DNA of 64,000 nt from Dasypus novemcinctus (GCF_030445035.2 NC_080695.1:1606545-1670544), one strand, 5' to 3'. Positions 19,552 to 31,800 are shown, numbered from the stretch's first letter. Notes: a model not told the origin generated them from the letters alone. Numbers and translations are program-made.

Positions 19552-22500
19552 ATGGCCCCCGGAACGGGTGAGCGACCCCAAGCCGCGACCCCGCCCCCAG
19601 CCCAGCCTCCCTGTCCCTGGCGGGACTGGCCGGGCACGCGCCGCTCACGCCCTCCGTTGCAGGCGGCCTTGCGCGCCCGCTGCTTGTGCTCCTGGTGTCC
19701 CTCGCGGCCCCCGGCGCCCGTCCCCAGGCCCAGGGCCTCGTCCAGGGCGGGCTAGGCAGTGGCCCGGACACAGCGCTCAGGTGAGTGCCCGGCACTTCCT
19801 CGCGGCTGCCGCCCCCCCCAGACTTCCCCCAGGTGAGCGGAGGCCGTGGCCAGTGTGCGTCCAACATGCCCAGGACCCCCTGCCCCCCCACTGTGGGGCC
19901 ACCGGGCTCTCGGGAGCCCTTGGCCGCCCTCACCCACTGGCCAGCGTGTGGGGGGCTGCAGCCCTCGCCAGGTCACATGGCTGGGGCCCCCGACCCACTG
20001 CTCCTGCCACCTCCTGCGCCCCAGCCTGTCCTCCGAGCCTCCGGGCGCCGTGCTAGCGCCTGCGGCCGGCCACCCCCGGCGCCGCTCGCCTCGGCCATTT
20101 CCCTGTGTTATCCAGGGGCCCTGCTGTCCCCCTTCCCTTGGGCACAGTGCTGCCCAGTCAGCTGATGGCTCCACTGACCAGTGGGCTGGGCAGGGCGAGC
20201 TGCGCTGGCACAGGCCAGTGCCCCAGGACACCAGGTCCCCATGGCGAGAAGGCTGGAGGGGCCCGTCCTGCCATGGCCCCAGGAGCCACCCGAGCTCAAC
20301 GCCAGCTGGGACCGGCTGTCAGTGGGGAGCACAGCCTCTGCCAGCGGCGGGGGCCAGGCTAAGCCCCCCACAACCCAGAGCCTGGCCCCCCCGTGCTCCT
20401 GGACGGAGGGACCCAGCGGACGAGCGAGTGGACGCGCGGCGCAGGATGCCGGCCAGCGATGAAGCACCCCTGCACCAGGCCCTGCGCCCGGTGCCCCGTG
20501 TCTGGGAACAGCCAAGGCTGCCCGGCCCGCCTGCAGCGTCCTGCGTGCGCCCTCTCTGGCGTCCGGCCCCCGCCCTCACCACCGGCCCTTCTGCCCTGAC
20601 CGCCGCCAGCGCCTCCCTCCTGCGAGCCTTCTGGTGCCAGCCCGCCCGCCAGCTGCCCCGGGACCAGCTCTCGGCCCTGGTCCGGACGATGGCGGCCCAG
20701 CGCATCGTCCTCCAGGCCTGGCAGGTGAGCGCCGCGCGGGGCCGGGGCGGGGGTCCCGCTCCCAGCAGGGGACATGGCCGGGGGCACAGGCCACCAGCGT
20801 GGGTGCGGTCAGGGAGCCAGTTTGCCCACCCGTCCTGACCTGACCCGCCTCTTAGGGACCTGGTGCTACGGCTGTCTCAGCCCCTTGGGCCAGTCCCCGC
20901 CCCTTGGGTGGCTTCCCTGAGGGGCCCTCGGGGGCCGTTTCCAGGGCTTCCTAGCCCACCCTTTTCCCACAGCCTCCCCTGCCTCAGGCTCTTGCTGCAG
21001 ACAGGGGAGGGTCCCCTCCTCTCCTCCCTCCTCCCCTCCTCCCCTCCTCCTCCGGCCTGAGCCCGTGGGGTGGATGTGCAGCCCCTGGCCTGGGCCCCAG
21101 CCGATGCTGCAGCCCCACGGCAGACCTAGCGTCGCTGCCCGAGGTTGGCGTTGTTTCCAGCCACCGCGCCGTCCCATAAAATCATCATAGACATGTTAGA
21201 GGAGAAGCGGGGAAAGCAGGGACGCGGGCAGCCCCATCCTCCCCGGAGAGCCGGGCCTCCGCTCTCGGCTCTCTGAGCAGAGCAGAGCTTGGTTTTCGTG
21301 GAGCTAGGCCGGCCCCGGCCCCTGCCCCTGCCCTCCCCCTCTGCCGCCGTGGCCCCAGGTCCGTCCCCACGGCGCCTCGTGTCAGGGGCCGATTCCCAGG
21401 GGAGCGGCCCCCTCTGGCCGCGCCAGCCTGGTCACGCCTGCCTTGGACTGGCCCAGGCCTAACGACCAGGTTTTTGGGGTGTCAAGGGGTTTTGGGGCGG
21501 GGAATCTCATGAAGCTCCTTCCTCATGTTGGAGATCTTGGAAGATACTGAAAGGTCCGAGGTGGGAGCTGAAAACTCCGGTGGCTCGGCCACGCGGTGCG
21601 CTGGCGGCTCGTCAGTTTGCGTCGCCTTTAGACGGAGCGGGCGCGATGGCCGCGTGTGTGCTTCCTGTGTGCTGGAGGTCCTCGAGGCAGGACGCGCCAG
21701 GTCCTGCTTTGGCTGGGTGTTCAGGGGCCCGGCTTTCCCGCTGTTGGCATCGCGGCATCGGGGCTGTTTCTACCCCAGTGTTGTCGAGGCCCTTAGAATG
21801 CCTGGGGGAAACCGGCTCTGGACCAGTCGCGCCACGTTCTCCGGCGGGGGCCCAGCTCGCCCCCCACGTTCCCCATGAGCCCATGAAAGCCTTAGCTGGG
21901 TTGAGGGGGGATGCGGGATCTTCAGGGTGAATGTTGTTAAACCACTGGTACCTGTGGTCAAGGCCCTTCCTGGAAGGCCCTACAAGCTTCTGATTCTCTG
22001 TCAATGCGTGAGGGGCTGGTCTGGCCATGTCTTCACCAGCACTGGGCATCGTGGTTTAGGAAACTTGCAATCAGAGAAAACCTTCCAGAAGGCTCCAAGC
22101 CTCCTGTCCTGGGGGAGGAGGGGGCGTCCGCTCCATCTCCACCCCTTCCACGTCGTGTGGGGTTTGACGACGGTGTTTTGCTTCATCATGCAAGACTCCC
22201 TCGTAAAACTATTAATTTTTAAGAAAAGACAGCCCATTAAGGCACATGTAGGAATACACAGATGTCTTTACAGACTTTTTAAAAATTAATAGATGACATT
22301 TTAGAGTGTTTTGGTTTTTTTTAAGGTTTATTTATCCCCCGCCCCCTTGCTGTCTGCTCTCTTTGTCCATTCCCTGTGTGTTCTTCTGTGTCTGCTTGTC
22401 TTCTCTTTGGGCAGCACCGGGAACTGATCCTGGGACCTTCTGGAGTGGGAGAGAGGTGCTCAGTCTCTCACATCCCCTCAGCTCCCTGGTTTTTTGCTAA

Positions 22501-25500
22501 GTCTCTTATTGTCTCTCTTCCATGTCTATTTGTCGTGTCATCTTGCTGCGCCAGCTCTCCGCATGGGGCAGCACTCCGTGTGGGCCAGCTCACCACAGAG
22601 GCCAGCTCACCTTCACCAGGAGGCCGCAGGAATTGTACCCTGGACCTCCCGTGTGGTAGACAAAAACCTAGTCGCTTGAGCCACCTCTGCTTCCCTCAAG
22701 TGCTTTTAGATTTACAGGAAATTGAGCACACAGTACAGAGGTGTCCGTGTGTCCCTTCTCCCTCCCAGTCTCCCGTTCCTGGCGTCTCGCATCAGGGTGC
22801 TGCATCTGCTACGACTGATGGATCAATATTGGAACATTACTAACTGAAGTCTGTATTTCTGTTAGGGTTCATCTGGGCAGCTCTGAGGCTGTGACAGACG
22901 CATCACGTTCTGCATCCGCTGGCCAGCCCAGACATTTCACTGCCTTAAAAGTCCTCCAGGATAAAAAAATAAATAATGACAAAAAAATAAAATTAAAAAT
23001 TAAAAAAAAGCCCCCCAGTCTGCCTTTTCACCTTCTTGACGAAGCCCTGATCATCACAAGGGTGTCTGGGTTTGAGGAGGTCCCATTTGTCCACGTTTTC
23101 TTTGGTGGCTCATGCTTTCTTTTTGACTATCTTCTGAGCATTTCATCCAGGGGGTGCTGTTTTGTGGTCTGCCTTTCTGCATCGATTGAGACGCTCGTGT
23201 GTTTCTTTCCCTTCGACTTGGTAGAGATGTGTTGTGTTGGTTGATTTTCTTAGGTGAACCATCCTTGCATTCCAGGAACAAAGCCCACTTGATAGTGACG
23301 TAAACCAGGCTCCACCTGCTCGTCCCTCCCTCTCCCCCAGCCCCTGGCCACCCCTGGTGTTCGTCCCTGTAGTTCTGCTTTTCCAGATGTCACACGGCTG
23401 GACTCGTGCAGCACGCAGCCCCTTCAGAGTGGCTGCTGCACCAGCAGCTGGCATTCAAGATTCCACCTCTTCTCAAGGCTTGATTTTTTCTTCTTACTGC
23501 TGAATAATATCCCATTATCTGGATGTCAGTTTGTCCTTTGGAAGGACATCCTGGTTGCTTCCAGTGTGGGGCAGTTATGAATAAAGCTGCTGTAAACCCT
23601 CATGTGCAGGTTTCGTGGGGACGGAAGTCTTCAGCTTCTTTGGCTAACGGTCAGGAGTGTGGCTGCCGGATCTTTGTTAGAAATCCTCAGTCTGTCTTCC
23701 AAAGCGGTTACTTTGTTTGCTTTCCCAGCTGCAATGAATTGGGCTCCCAAGAGCTCCTCTTGCCCCACATCCTTGCCAGCATTTGGTGTTGTCAGGTTTT
23801 ATGGGTTATGTGGGTTTTTTTATTTTGTTTCATTTTAGCCATTCTAATTAGGCGTGAAGGGGTAACTCGTTTTAATTTGCAATTCCCTAACAACCTATGA
23901 TGCTGAGCATCTTTTCACACACTCGTTTGCCATCTATATCTTCTCTGGGGCGGGGGGGGGGTGTCTATTCAGATCTTTTACCATATTTTTTTTGTTTTGT
24001 TTTGTTGTTTTTAGGTACCAGGGCCTAAAATTGCACCTGGGACCTCTCATGTGGAAGCACCTGGGACCTCTCATGTGGGAAGCAGGCATTCTACCCCTGG
24101 AGCCACATCTGCTCCCCTTTTGCCATTTTTTAATTGAGTTGTTTAGTTTCTTATTGTTGAGCTTTTAGAGTTGTCAATGTAATTCAGATACAAGTCCTTT
24201 ATCATGTATGGGTTTTTCAGACATTTTCTCCCACTCTGTAACTTGTCTTTTCATTCTCCTAACAGTGTCTTTCACAGAGTAGAAGTTTTTAATTTTAATG
24301 AAGTCCAACAACAAATTTTTCTTTCGTAGATTTTGTTTTTGGAGTTGTTTCTAAAATGTCATCTCCAGACTGAGGTTGCCTCGGTTTTTTTCTTGTGTTA
24401 TTTTCTAGAAGTTTTGTAGTTCTAGTTGTAGATTTAGGTCTGTGACCCATTTTTGAGTCAATTTTTTGAAAGGTGTATTGTCTGTGTCTAGATTCAGGTT
24501 TTTTTCCTGAATAACCAGTTGTCCCCATACCGTTTCTCCCCTGAATTGCCTCTGCGACTTTGTCAGAGGTCAGCTGACTGTGTTTGTGGGCTCTTTTTCG
24601 TGTTCCGCTGACCTCTTGCTCTATTTTTTCACAATGCCACGCTATCTCAAACATGTAGCTTCATAGTACATGTGGAAGTCAGGTGGTGACAGGTGGTCTG
24701 ACTTTGTTCTCTTCAGTGTTGTGTTGGCTATTGTGAGTCGTGTGCCTTTCTGTGTAAACTTTAGAAATAGTTTGTCAGTAGCTACAAAACAAATTGCTGT
24801 GGTTTTCAATGGGGTTGTGCTGAATCTATAGATCAAGTTGGGAAGAATTTCCTTCTGAACAAGACTGAGTTTCCTATCCATGAAAATGTACTTTATCTCC
24901 ATTTATTTAGATCTTCTTTGATTCTTTGATTTCTTTCACCAGAGTTTCTGTATAGATCTTGGATATTCATATTTTATTAGATGTATTCCTAAGTACTTCA
25001 GGTTTTGACCCTATTATAAACAGTATTGTGTTTTAAATATCAAATTCCAAGTGTTCATTGGTGGTAGGTATGAAAGCTGTTGACTTTTGTCAATTAACCT
25101 TGTATCCGTCAACTTTGCTATATTCACTTATTACTTCTGGGAGGTTTGTGGTGGTGGTTTGGTGGCTTGTAGAGTTTTCTGCATAGACAATCATGTCATC
25201 TGTAAAGATGGTTGCATTTCTTCCTTCCCATTCTGTACACCTTTTATTTCCTTTCTTGACTTATTGCACTAACTAGGACTTCCAGTACAATGTTTCACTA
25301 CCCATTAAGTGGTATAGTGTTATTTGAAAGTGGCCTTAGGTTGGTTGTAAAAGTATCTTGCAAACTCTAGGGAAACCATTAAAATTGTTTTAAAAAAGAA
25401 ATATAATTGCTAAGTGAAAAGAGAAGAGAAAATGGAATCATATAAAATGCTCAATTAAAACCAGAAAAGGCAGAATAAGAAAGGAAGACAAAAAAGAAAC

Positions 25501-28500
25501 AAACAAGAAGTGCAACTAATAGACATCAGTTACAAACATGATAGATGTTAATTCCACTCTATTGATAATCCCTTTACATGTGAATGGTCTAAATACACTA
25601 GTGAAAAGACAGACTGACAGCGTAGATTAAAAAAAAACCCACTCTAAATATAAAGACCCAATTAGATAAAAAGTAAAGGGATGGAGAGAGAGATACCATG
25701 CGAAGACTAATTGAAGGACAGCTGGAGTAGCCGGAAGGGGTGTTACTGTTGATGAAGGGGTCAGTTCACCAAGGAAACATAACCATCCTTGATGTGCTTG
25801 CACCTAACAACAGAGCATGAAAATAAGCAAGGTGAAAACGGGTAGAACTGCCAGGGAAACAGACACGTCCACTGTTACAGGTGGACACCTGATGTCCTGC
25901 TGTCAGTCACCAGCAGATCCAGAAGGCAGAAAGTCGTAAGGCCGAGGCTGAACTGGACGCCTCCTGCCAGCTTGCTGCCCCCTGCACTGGCAGAGCGCCC
26001 GTCCACAGCAGCGGGAGACACACTTCTCACGCTCACGCGGATCTTCCACCAGGCTAGAGCCCATGCCGGGCTGGAAAACACACTTCAGCAAATTCAGAAG
26101 ACTAAATCGCACCAACTTTGTTCTCGGAGCACACTGGAATCAAAGTAGGACAGGAGGATAACAGGAAAATCCCAAAATACTTGGAGATCAAACATCACGC
26201 TTGTAAATCACACATGGGTCAAAGAAGGGTCTCAAAAAAAAAATTGAAAATGTTTTTAACTAAATGAAAACAAGAATACAACAGATCAAAATTTGTGGGA
26301 TACAGCAAAAGTAGTGCTTAGAGGGTAATTTATAGCATCGACTGCATAAATGTGAAAGGGAGAAAGAGCTAAAAGCAGTAAACTAAATTTCCACCTTAGG
26401 AAATGAGAGAAAAAAGAGTGACATAAATCTAAAACAAGTGGAAGAAAATAAATGATATAAATTAAAAGCAGAAATCGTCAATATTAAAAGGAGGTAAACA
26501 ACAGAGAAAATCAACACGGCCAAAAACTGGTTCTTTGAAAACAAAATTGATATGCTCCTGGCCAGGGTAATCAAGAAAAAGGAGAGAAGACACAAATTAC
26601 CAGCATCAGAACTGAGGACAAAATATTTGTTACTAATTCCAGGGACATTAAACAGGATTAAAGAGGGAACGTCAGGAGCAAGCATTGCCCACGACTCTGG
26701 AAATGAACCGAATCCAAGGAGAAACGGGCGTCTGAATGCGCTGGAGAAACGGAAGCTTCCGAGGCAGGCTTGTTTTAGTATTTGCCAGTGGGCCCTTGCG
26801 CCTGCTTTCACCGTGACTTTATGTTTTCGGTGCGTCTTGTACGTAACACACAGCAATTCTGGAAGACCCAGAGGTCTGCCTCTTTGTTGCGAGGCAAGTC
26901 CGTTGACGCCCATCATCGCTTCCCCGGCCCTGCGCCCCCACGTACCCCGCTTGTTCTCTGAAGGGCAGCTTCGCGGGGACTGGATGATGGGACAGTAACG
27001 GCGTCCCTTCTCGCTTCAAACGCTTTTCCATCTGTTCTGCCTTTTCGTCGACGATCAGTTATGTCTGCCTCTTTTCAAACGTACAGCTGGCCTAAACGTT
27101 CACAGGTGGGGCTCGCCCTCTTTCCCCTCTTTCGCCTTCCCGGGGCCCCAAGACCTCGCCCCCGTGGGGACGCCTCCCGTGCGCAGCGCGGGGTGGGGCT
27201 TGTCAGGATGGGGCCGTCCCAGGAGCCCCAACCGAGGTCGGGTGGGGTCTCCCGGGGGCCGAGACCCCAGCAGGGGCCGCCGCCAGTGGAGGCGGCTGGC
27301 CCCGTTGGACTCGGCACGCCCTGCCCCTCACGCGTCCTGGCGCGTGCCGATTGCGGCAGCGCCAGGCAGGAGGGCTCGCGGCGACCGGGCACGACCCGGA
27401 GCTGGCCCCACCTGGCCGAGCGGCGGGCGGTGCGGGGGGGCGAGGCGGCCTCTGCCGGCGGCGCTGTGCGGGGTGGGGGGACGGGGCTCGCTGGCGGGGG
27501 CCCCTGGGCGGACAGGGAGGGTCTGCCGTCGGCCCGACCAGCGCAAGGGGCTCGAGGCTTCCGGGCAAGAGGGGCGGTGGGTGCCGGGGCCCGAGGGAAG
27601 CGCCCTGTAAGTGGGCCCCGGGCAGGGGAGGCGATGGGAGTGACCCCCGCGCCCCCCACCCAGCTCAGCTGCCTGGCCAACCTCGTGGCACGGCACGGCC
27701 TCCAGGACGACTTCGCGCTGCAGCCCCCAGACCTGCTGCTCTTCTACAAGTGAGTGGACCCCCGCCCGCCTCGGCCGCGTGGCCCCTGCCCCGGGCACCG
27801 AGCATCGCCTCCCCACGGTTCCCACCCCAGGCACCAGAGTGTTGCCTCCCCATGGCCCCAGGGCGCCCTGGAGGCCGCAGGCTCGAGGCGGGCGGCTCCT
27901 GACCGCCCACCCCCCACAGCCTGTCGCAGGTCAAGGGGGCCGACTGCAGAGCCTTCGTGGGCCGCGCCGCGCAAGGGGACACGGAGCTGCTGGCCAACCT
28001 GCCGGACCAGAGGGTCGCCCTGCGGCACGCGGCCCTGGCCTGCCTGGTAGGCGGGGCCGGGTGGGGGGCCGGGTGGGGTCCCCGCCCCTGCCCGCACCGA
28101 CCCCCTGGTCCCGCAGGGTGGGCCCCGGCCGCAGCTCAGCGCCTCAGACCTGCTGCTGCTCGGGGTCCTGGTGTGCGACATGGAGGCATCCAGCATCGCG
28201 GCCGCGGACCCCCACGTGCTGCAGAACCTGCGGCGCTGCCCCCGGCTGACCGCCCCCCAGCAGGCCGCCCTCAACGCGCTGCTCGCCCGCGGTGGCACCG
28301 AGCTCGGGTGCGTGGGGCCGGGCAGTGGCACACTCTCAGGCCAGGCCCCCTATGCGCCCCACCCCGGCCCCCTCAGCCTCTCACACCCGGCATCCCCTGG
28401 GGCACGGGGCACAGGGGGTGGCTGCTGGTGCCCCACCCACTGGATGAGGACCTGGGACCTGGAGGGGCGGGGGTCCTTAGGGGCGGGTGCTGCTAGGTGT

Positions 28501-31500
28501 CCTCAGCCTGCCCCCCCCCATGCACAGGCCCCCTGGCTCCTGGGACCTGGAGGGGCTGCGGGCTCTGGGGCCCCTGGCCACCTACATCAGCCCCCAGCTG
28601 TGGGCACGAGTGCGGGAGGTAGGACGGCCCAGGGCTGCCCAGGTGTGGGGGGGACGGGGGGGCGCCTGCCAGCCTGGGGTCGGCGGGGTCCCAGCTGCTC
28701 CGTGGCGGGGGGCGGGGCCCGTGCCCCCGGGGCGCAGAGCAGCCACGCGCGGCCCCAGGCCGTGGGCCTGGACTTCTTCCGCAGTGCCGTGGCTGAGTAC
28801 CGGGCCGGACGGCTCAGCCAGAGGGACGCCGGGCGCTTCGTCACCAGCTTCCTCGCGGCCCAGGCCGCGCCAGCGTCCCCCAGACCCAAGCGGGCTGCAG
28901 GTCAGTGTGGCCACCGCGGCCTGGGGCGCCGCCCTCCCTCGGTCCGGGCCCCTCCCCCTTGGGCGCCCGAGACGCCGGCCCAGCCCGCTGGACGTCCTGA
29001 CGGGGTCTGCGCCCACCCTTGGGGGGCCGAAGAGCAGGGGCCGGGCGCCAGGGCTGGGGTGCGGCCCGGGGCTGGACGCCTGGGTCACGCTCAGGCAGAG
29101 GGTCCGGGCCAGGTCAGGTGAGACGCCCGGGACCCCCAGTCCTCACCCCACCTCCGCGGCGCCGCAGGGAGGCCGTGCGTCCGCGGGAGCATCACGGCGG
29201 CCACGCTGCACGACGACCTCTTCCTGGTGCGCTACGACTGCTCGCAGCTCGACGCCTGCCTGGGGGGCCACGTGCTCAGGGCCAACCTGTACCCCCTGCT
29301 GCAGCACCCGCTGCCCGCCGAGTGCCAGCGCGTCGTCAAGGCCAAGCTCGCCCAGGTGCGCCAGGCCGGGAGCAGGTGGAGGGGGGGGGGAGGGAGGAAG
29401 GGGGAGGGAGGGGAGAGGAGGGGGAGGAAAGAAGGGGGAGGGAGGGGAGAGGAAGGGAGGGAGGGAGAGGGCGAGGAGAGGAGGGGGAGATAGGGAGGGA
29501 AGGGAGGGAGAAGAGAGGAGGGGGAGATAGGAGGGAGGGAGGGGAGAGGAGGGGAGATAGGAGGGAGGGGAGGGAGGAGTGGGAGGGGAGAGGAAGGGAG
29601 GGGGAGGGAGGGGAGATGGGAGGAAGGGGGGGAGTGCAAGGAGAGATGAGAGATGTGGGGTCCTTGCTGGGGGAGGAGGATGGAGGGGGAGAGGAGGGGA
29701 GGGGGAGAGGAGGAGGGGAAAGAGGGGAGGCAGCCTGGAAAGAGAGGACAGAAAAAGAGGGGGGGGAGGAGAGGGGAGGGGAGGGACGGGGATGGGGAAG
29801 AGGAGGGGAAGAGGAGGGGAGGGGGGAGGGGAGGGGAGGGACAGGGATGGGGAAGAGGAGGGAAGGGGAGGGGAGGGGAGGGGGGCAGCCGCAGGACACC
29901 GCCCCCCACCCGCCCAGGCCTACCCGCACGGGCTGCCCGAGGCACAGCTGCAGCTCATCACCTCCCTGGTCTACCTCTACTCGGGCGCCGAGATCGGCCA
30001 GTGGAACATCACGTCCGCAGACACGGTGGTGGCCCTGCTGGCCTCGGACGTGGCCCTGGAGAACCAGACGGAGGTGCGGGCAGGGGCGGGAGGGGGAGGG
30101 GCGGGCAGGGGGCGGGCGAGGGCCCTGCGCCGAGCCCCCCGCTGACTCGGCCCGCCCCCAGGCCGTGCTGCAGCAGTTCCTGGACCTGCACGGCGCCCTG
30201 ACCGGGGCCCTGCTGGTGGCCGTCGGGGGCCCGCGCCTGTGCTGGATGAGCGCCCGGCAGATCGCGGCCATCCGGCCCGCCGAGTTCCGGTGAGGCCCGG
30301 CGTAGCCCCTGGCCGGGCTGGGTGGGAGCCGCGCCCCAGCGAGGGGCGCCACCGCTTCCCGCGAGCCCGGACAAAGCACCACGACTGCACGTTTCAAGTG
30401 GGAAGTTTATTCTCTCCGCTTCTGGAGGCCGGAAGGCCAAATCCAGGGGGGCCGCTCCCTCCGCAAGCGCTGGGTCCCGCCTCTGCCAGCAACCGGGGGC
30501 TGCATCCCCGGGCCCTCACCCCACCGTCCACTGCGCCCAGCGCCCCTCTCCCCATCGGGTGACGCCCCCCACCCCTGTTAGCGTCCTCTCCAGCGGCCCA
30601 CCGGCACACGCTGTGTCCAGATCAGCGGGACACGGGCATGGGGGCCGCCCTCGGGCCGGCACGGCGGGCACGGGGCAGCTGCGGCTCACAGCCCCCCGCC
30701 CCCAGGCTGGCCGGGGCCCTGGACATCTCCTCCTGCCCCCAGAGCCGGAAAGACGCGCTCTACGCCAAGGCCCGCGAGGCCTTTGGCGGCACCGGGACCA
30801 CGGACACATACTACCGCCTCATGCGCCCCTACCTGGGTGAGCCCTCGCCCGGCGGTGGGTCCCCCCCGGAAGCCCCCAGCCCGCCTCTCACCGCCGCCCC
30901 CACCCCAGGCGGCGCCCCCGTGGAGGAGCTGCGGCACCTGGCGCAAGCCAACGTCTCCATGGACATCGACACCTTCACCAATCTGAACCCGCGCGTGCTG
31001 CAGGTGGGCGGAGGGCAGGCAGCGCGGCCCCGGCGGGCGGCGGGTGGAGGGCGGGCGGTGGGCGGCGGACAGAGGGTGGGCGGAGGGCGGCAGGCGGATG
31101 GCGCAGGCCCGGCGGGCAGAGGGTGGAGGGCGTGGGCCTGGGCATGTGGAGGGCGGCGGGAGGGCGGCGCGGGCCCGGCGGGCAGAGGGTGGAGGGCGTG
31201 GGCCTGGGCATGTGGAGGGCGGCGGGAGGGCGGCGCGGGCCCGGCGGGCAGAGGGTGGAGGGCGTGGGCCTGGGCGTGTGGAGGGCGGCGGGAGGGCGGC
31301 GCGGGCCCAGCAGGCGGAGGGCGGCGGGCAGTGGGAGGAGGACGCGGGCCCAGGTGTGTGGAGGGCGGCAGGCGGGTGGCGGGCAGAGGGCAGAGGGCTG
31401 TGGGCAGAGGGCAGGCGGCGGGCGGTGGGCAGAGGGCGGTGGGCAGAGGGCAGAGGGCGGGCGGCGGGCAGAGGGCGGCGCAGGCCCAGCAGGTGGAAGG

Positions 31501-31800
31501 CGGCAGGCAGAGGGCGGCGGCGCCCGGCCCCTGCGCGCCCCCAGCCCACTCCCCCCGCAGAGCCTGAGCGTGGACAACGTGACGACGCTGCTGGGCCAGA
31601 ACGTGGCGGACCTGCAGAAGGCGCGCAGCCACCCCACCATCCGCTCCTGGCTGCGCAGCCTGAACCGCTCGGCGCTGGGCGAGCTGGGCCTGGGCTTTGA
31701 GGTCCCCGGCACCCCCCCGCCCGGCCCGCTCGACCCGCGGGACCCCCACCACCAGCGCCCTGGCCCCCCCACCCCGCCCACGCCTCGCGCCTGCCTCTGA
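19552..31800 (+). CDS. MSLNL: Mesothelin-like protein
   Basis: Fourteen exons with matching phases: 19552-19567, 19663-19780, 20610-20724, 27664-27749, 27920-28046, 28117-28307, 28528-28618, 28759-28900, 29168-29355, 29918-30073, 30162-30289, 30706-30836, 30909-31003 and 31561-31800. They give 607 residues with no internal stop. Residues 1 to about 28 form a signal peptide (core RPLLVLLVSLAAPGARP). The remainder is the helical mesothelin/stereocilin/otoancorin-type superstructure. It has mesothelin-family blocks such as YPHGLPEAQLQLITSLV, IGQWNITSADTVVALL and LRHLAQANVSMDIDTF, and N-glycosylation sequons NITS, NQTE, NVSM and NVTT. Function is poorly known; a secreted or surface role is inferred from the family. 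Intron 3 (6.9 kb) is packed with L1 and SINE copies. The chosen stop ends ...PPTPRACL; a further exon near 32.2 kb is possible (next entry). MSLN follows convergently and is broken. Confidence 0.9.
22275..22960 (-). repeat. L1 3'UTR fragment interrupted by the SINE
   Basis: The sequence on both sides of the SINE (TAGATGACATTTTAGAGTG, then TTTTAGATTTACAGGAAATT and CCCTTCTCCCTCCCAGTCTC) reads as one old L1M-type 3' region on the minus strand. An A/T-rich simple tract follows at 22963-23010. Confidence 0.6.
22310..22695 (-). repeat. tRNA-derived SINE (DAS-like), inverted, inside an L1 3'UTR
   Basis: On the plus strand it begins with a T-rich run (the element A-tail) and TTTATTTATCC. The body is shared with the 46.9 kb copy (GTGTTCTTCTGTGTCTGCTT), and it ends at the tRNA-like head CCACCTCTGCTTCCCT. 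Flanks AGTGTTTTGG and AGTGCTTTTAG look like a decayed target duplication. Confidence 0.75.
23013..23300 (-). repeat. L1 ORF2 reverse-transcriptase-region fragment
   Basis: The part from about 23150 (TTTCTGCATCGATTGAGACG through TTGGTTGATTTTCTTAGGTG to GCCCACTTGATAGTGACG) matches the remembered antisense of mid-ORF2 in mammalian L1. It lies out of order next to 3' sequence, so it is probably a separate or rearranged copy. Confidence 0.6.
23300..25350 (-). repeat. Old L1, late ORF2 to 3' end
   Basis: Read on the minus strand, this runs from the reverse transcriptase core, where the FADDMIVY-equivalent near 25.19 kb reads TDDMIVYAEN, through IYRF-type and late ORF2 blocks near 24.8 kb, into the 3' region with GAATAATATCCCATTATCTG near 23.5 kb. 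Many stops and shifts mark it as dead. A small SINE sits inside it near 24.0-24.1 kb. Confidence 0.8.
24003..24118 (-). repeat. Short tRNA-SINE fragment with a 24-base internal duplication
   Basis: It matches the SINE head in reverse orientation. The string GCACCTGGGACCTCTCATGT occurs twice in a row at about 24037 and 24060. L1 sequence resumes directly after it. Confidence 0.7.
25390..26680 (+). repeat. L1 ORF2, endonuclease to early reverse transcriptase, in the opposite orientation
   Basis: The plus strand reads the ORF2 endonuclease (AATGGTCTAAATACAC, AAGTAAAGGGATGGAGAGAG, ATGTGCTTGCACCTAACAAC) and then the linker up to AACTGGTTCTTTGAAAACAA and ATCAAGAAAAAGGAGAGAAG. Its 5' edge abuts the 5' edge of the minus-strand L1 ending at 25350, an inverted arrangement typical of twin-primed L1 insertion. 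Confidence 0.75.
29375..29890. repeat. Long polypurine (GGA/GGGA) tract in MSLNL intron 9
   Basis: About 500 bases of almost pure G and A on the plus strand, in GGGAGGGA, GGAGAGGA and GGGGAA blocks, ending 28 bases before the exon 10 acceptor. Such mirror-like tracts can form triplex (H-DNA) structures. Confidence 0.9.
31004..31545. repeat. G-rich minisatellite filling MSLNL intron 13
   Basis: A 64-base unit is repeated nearly perfectly from about 31111, 31175 and 31239. Degenerate 14-20 base units related to GCAGAGGGCGGCGGGCA continue to within about 15 bases of the acceptor of exon 14. Confidence 0.9.
31570..31665 (-). ncRNA. MIR662: Region orthologous to human MIR662, antisense to MSLNL exon 14
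   Basis: The minus strand across this coding exon matches the human mir-662 precursor as I remember it along most of its length, including GGCTGCGCAGCCAGG on one arm and TCTGGCCCAGCAGCG on the other. The mature arm would lie at 31588-31608. Compared with the remembered human mature sequence, the second base (in the seed), the first base and one mid base differ. Whether a microRNA is made in this species is unknown, and conservation here is explained by the overlapping MSLNL codons. Confidence 0.45.

Noticed and set aside
20150-20600. An extra MSLNL exon between exons 2 and 3
   Set aside because: Exon 2 (phase 2, ending AG) joins directly in frame to the exon at 20610 and gives the family N-terminal block; no intermediate exon is needed.
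26383-27031. Minus-strand frames at the L1 edge as a possible gene
   Set aside because: They read L1 ORF2 in antisense plus unique flank, with no exon structure or homology.
29019-30293. A 424-codon frame rich in Glu, Gly and Arg
   Set aside because: It translates the GGA/GGGA simple repeat in an MSLNL intron; the true exons on both sides use defined splice sites.
31044-31800. Repeat proteins from the MSLNL intron 13 minisatellite
   Set aside because: All frames are open only because the 64-base G-rich unit lacks stops.
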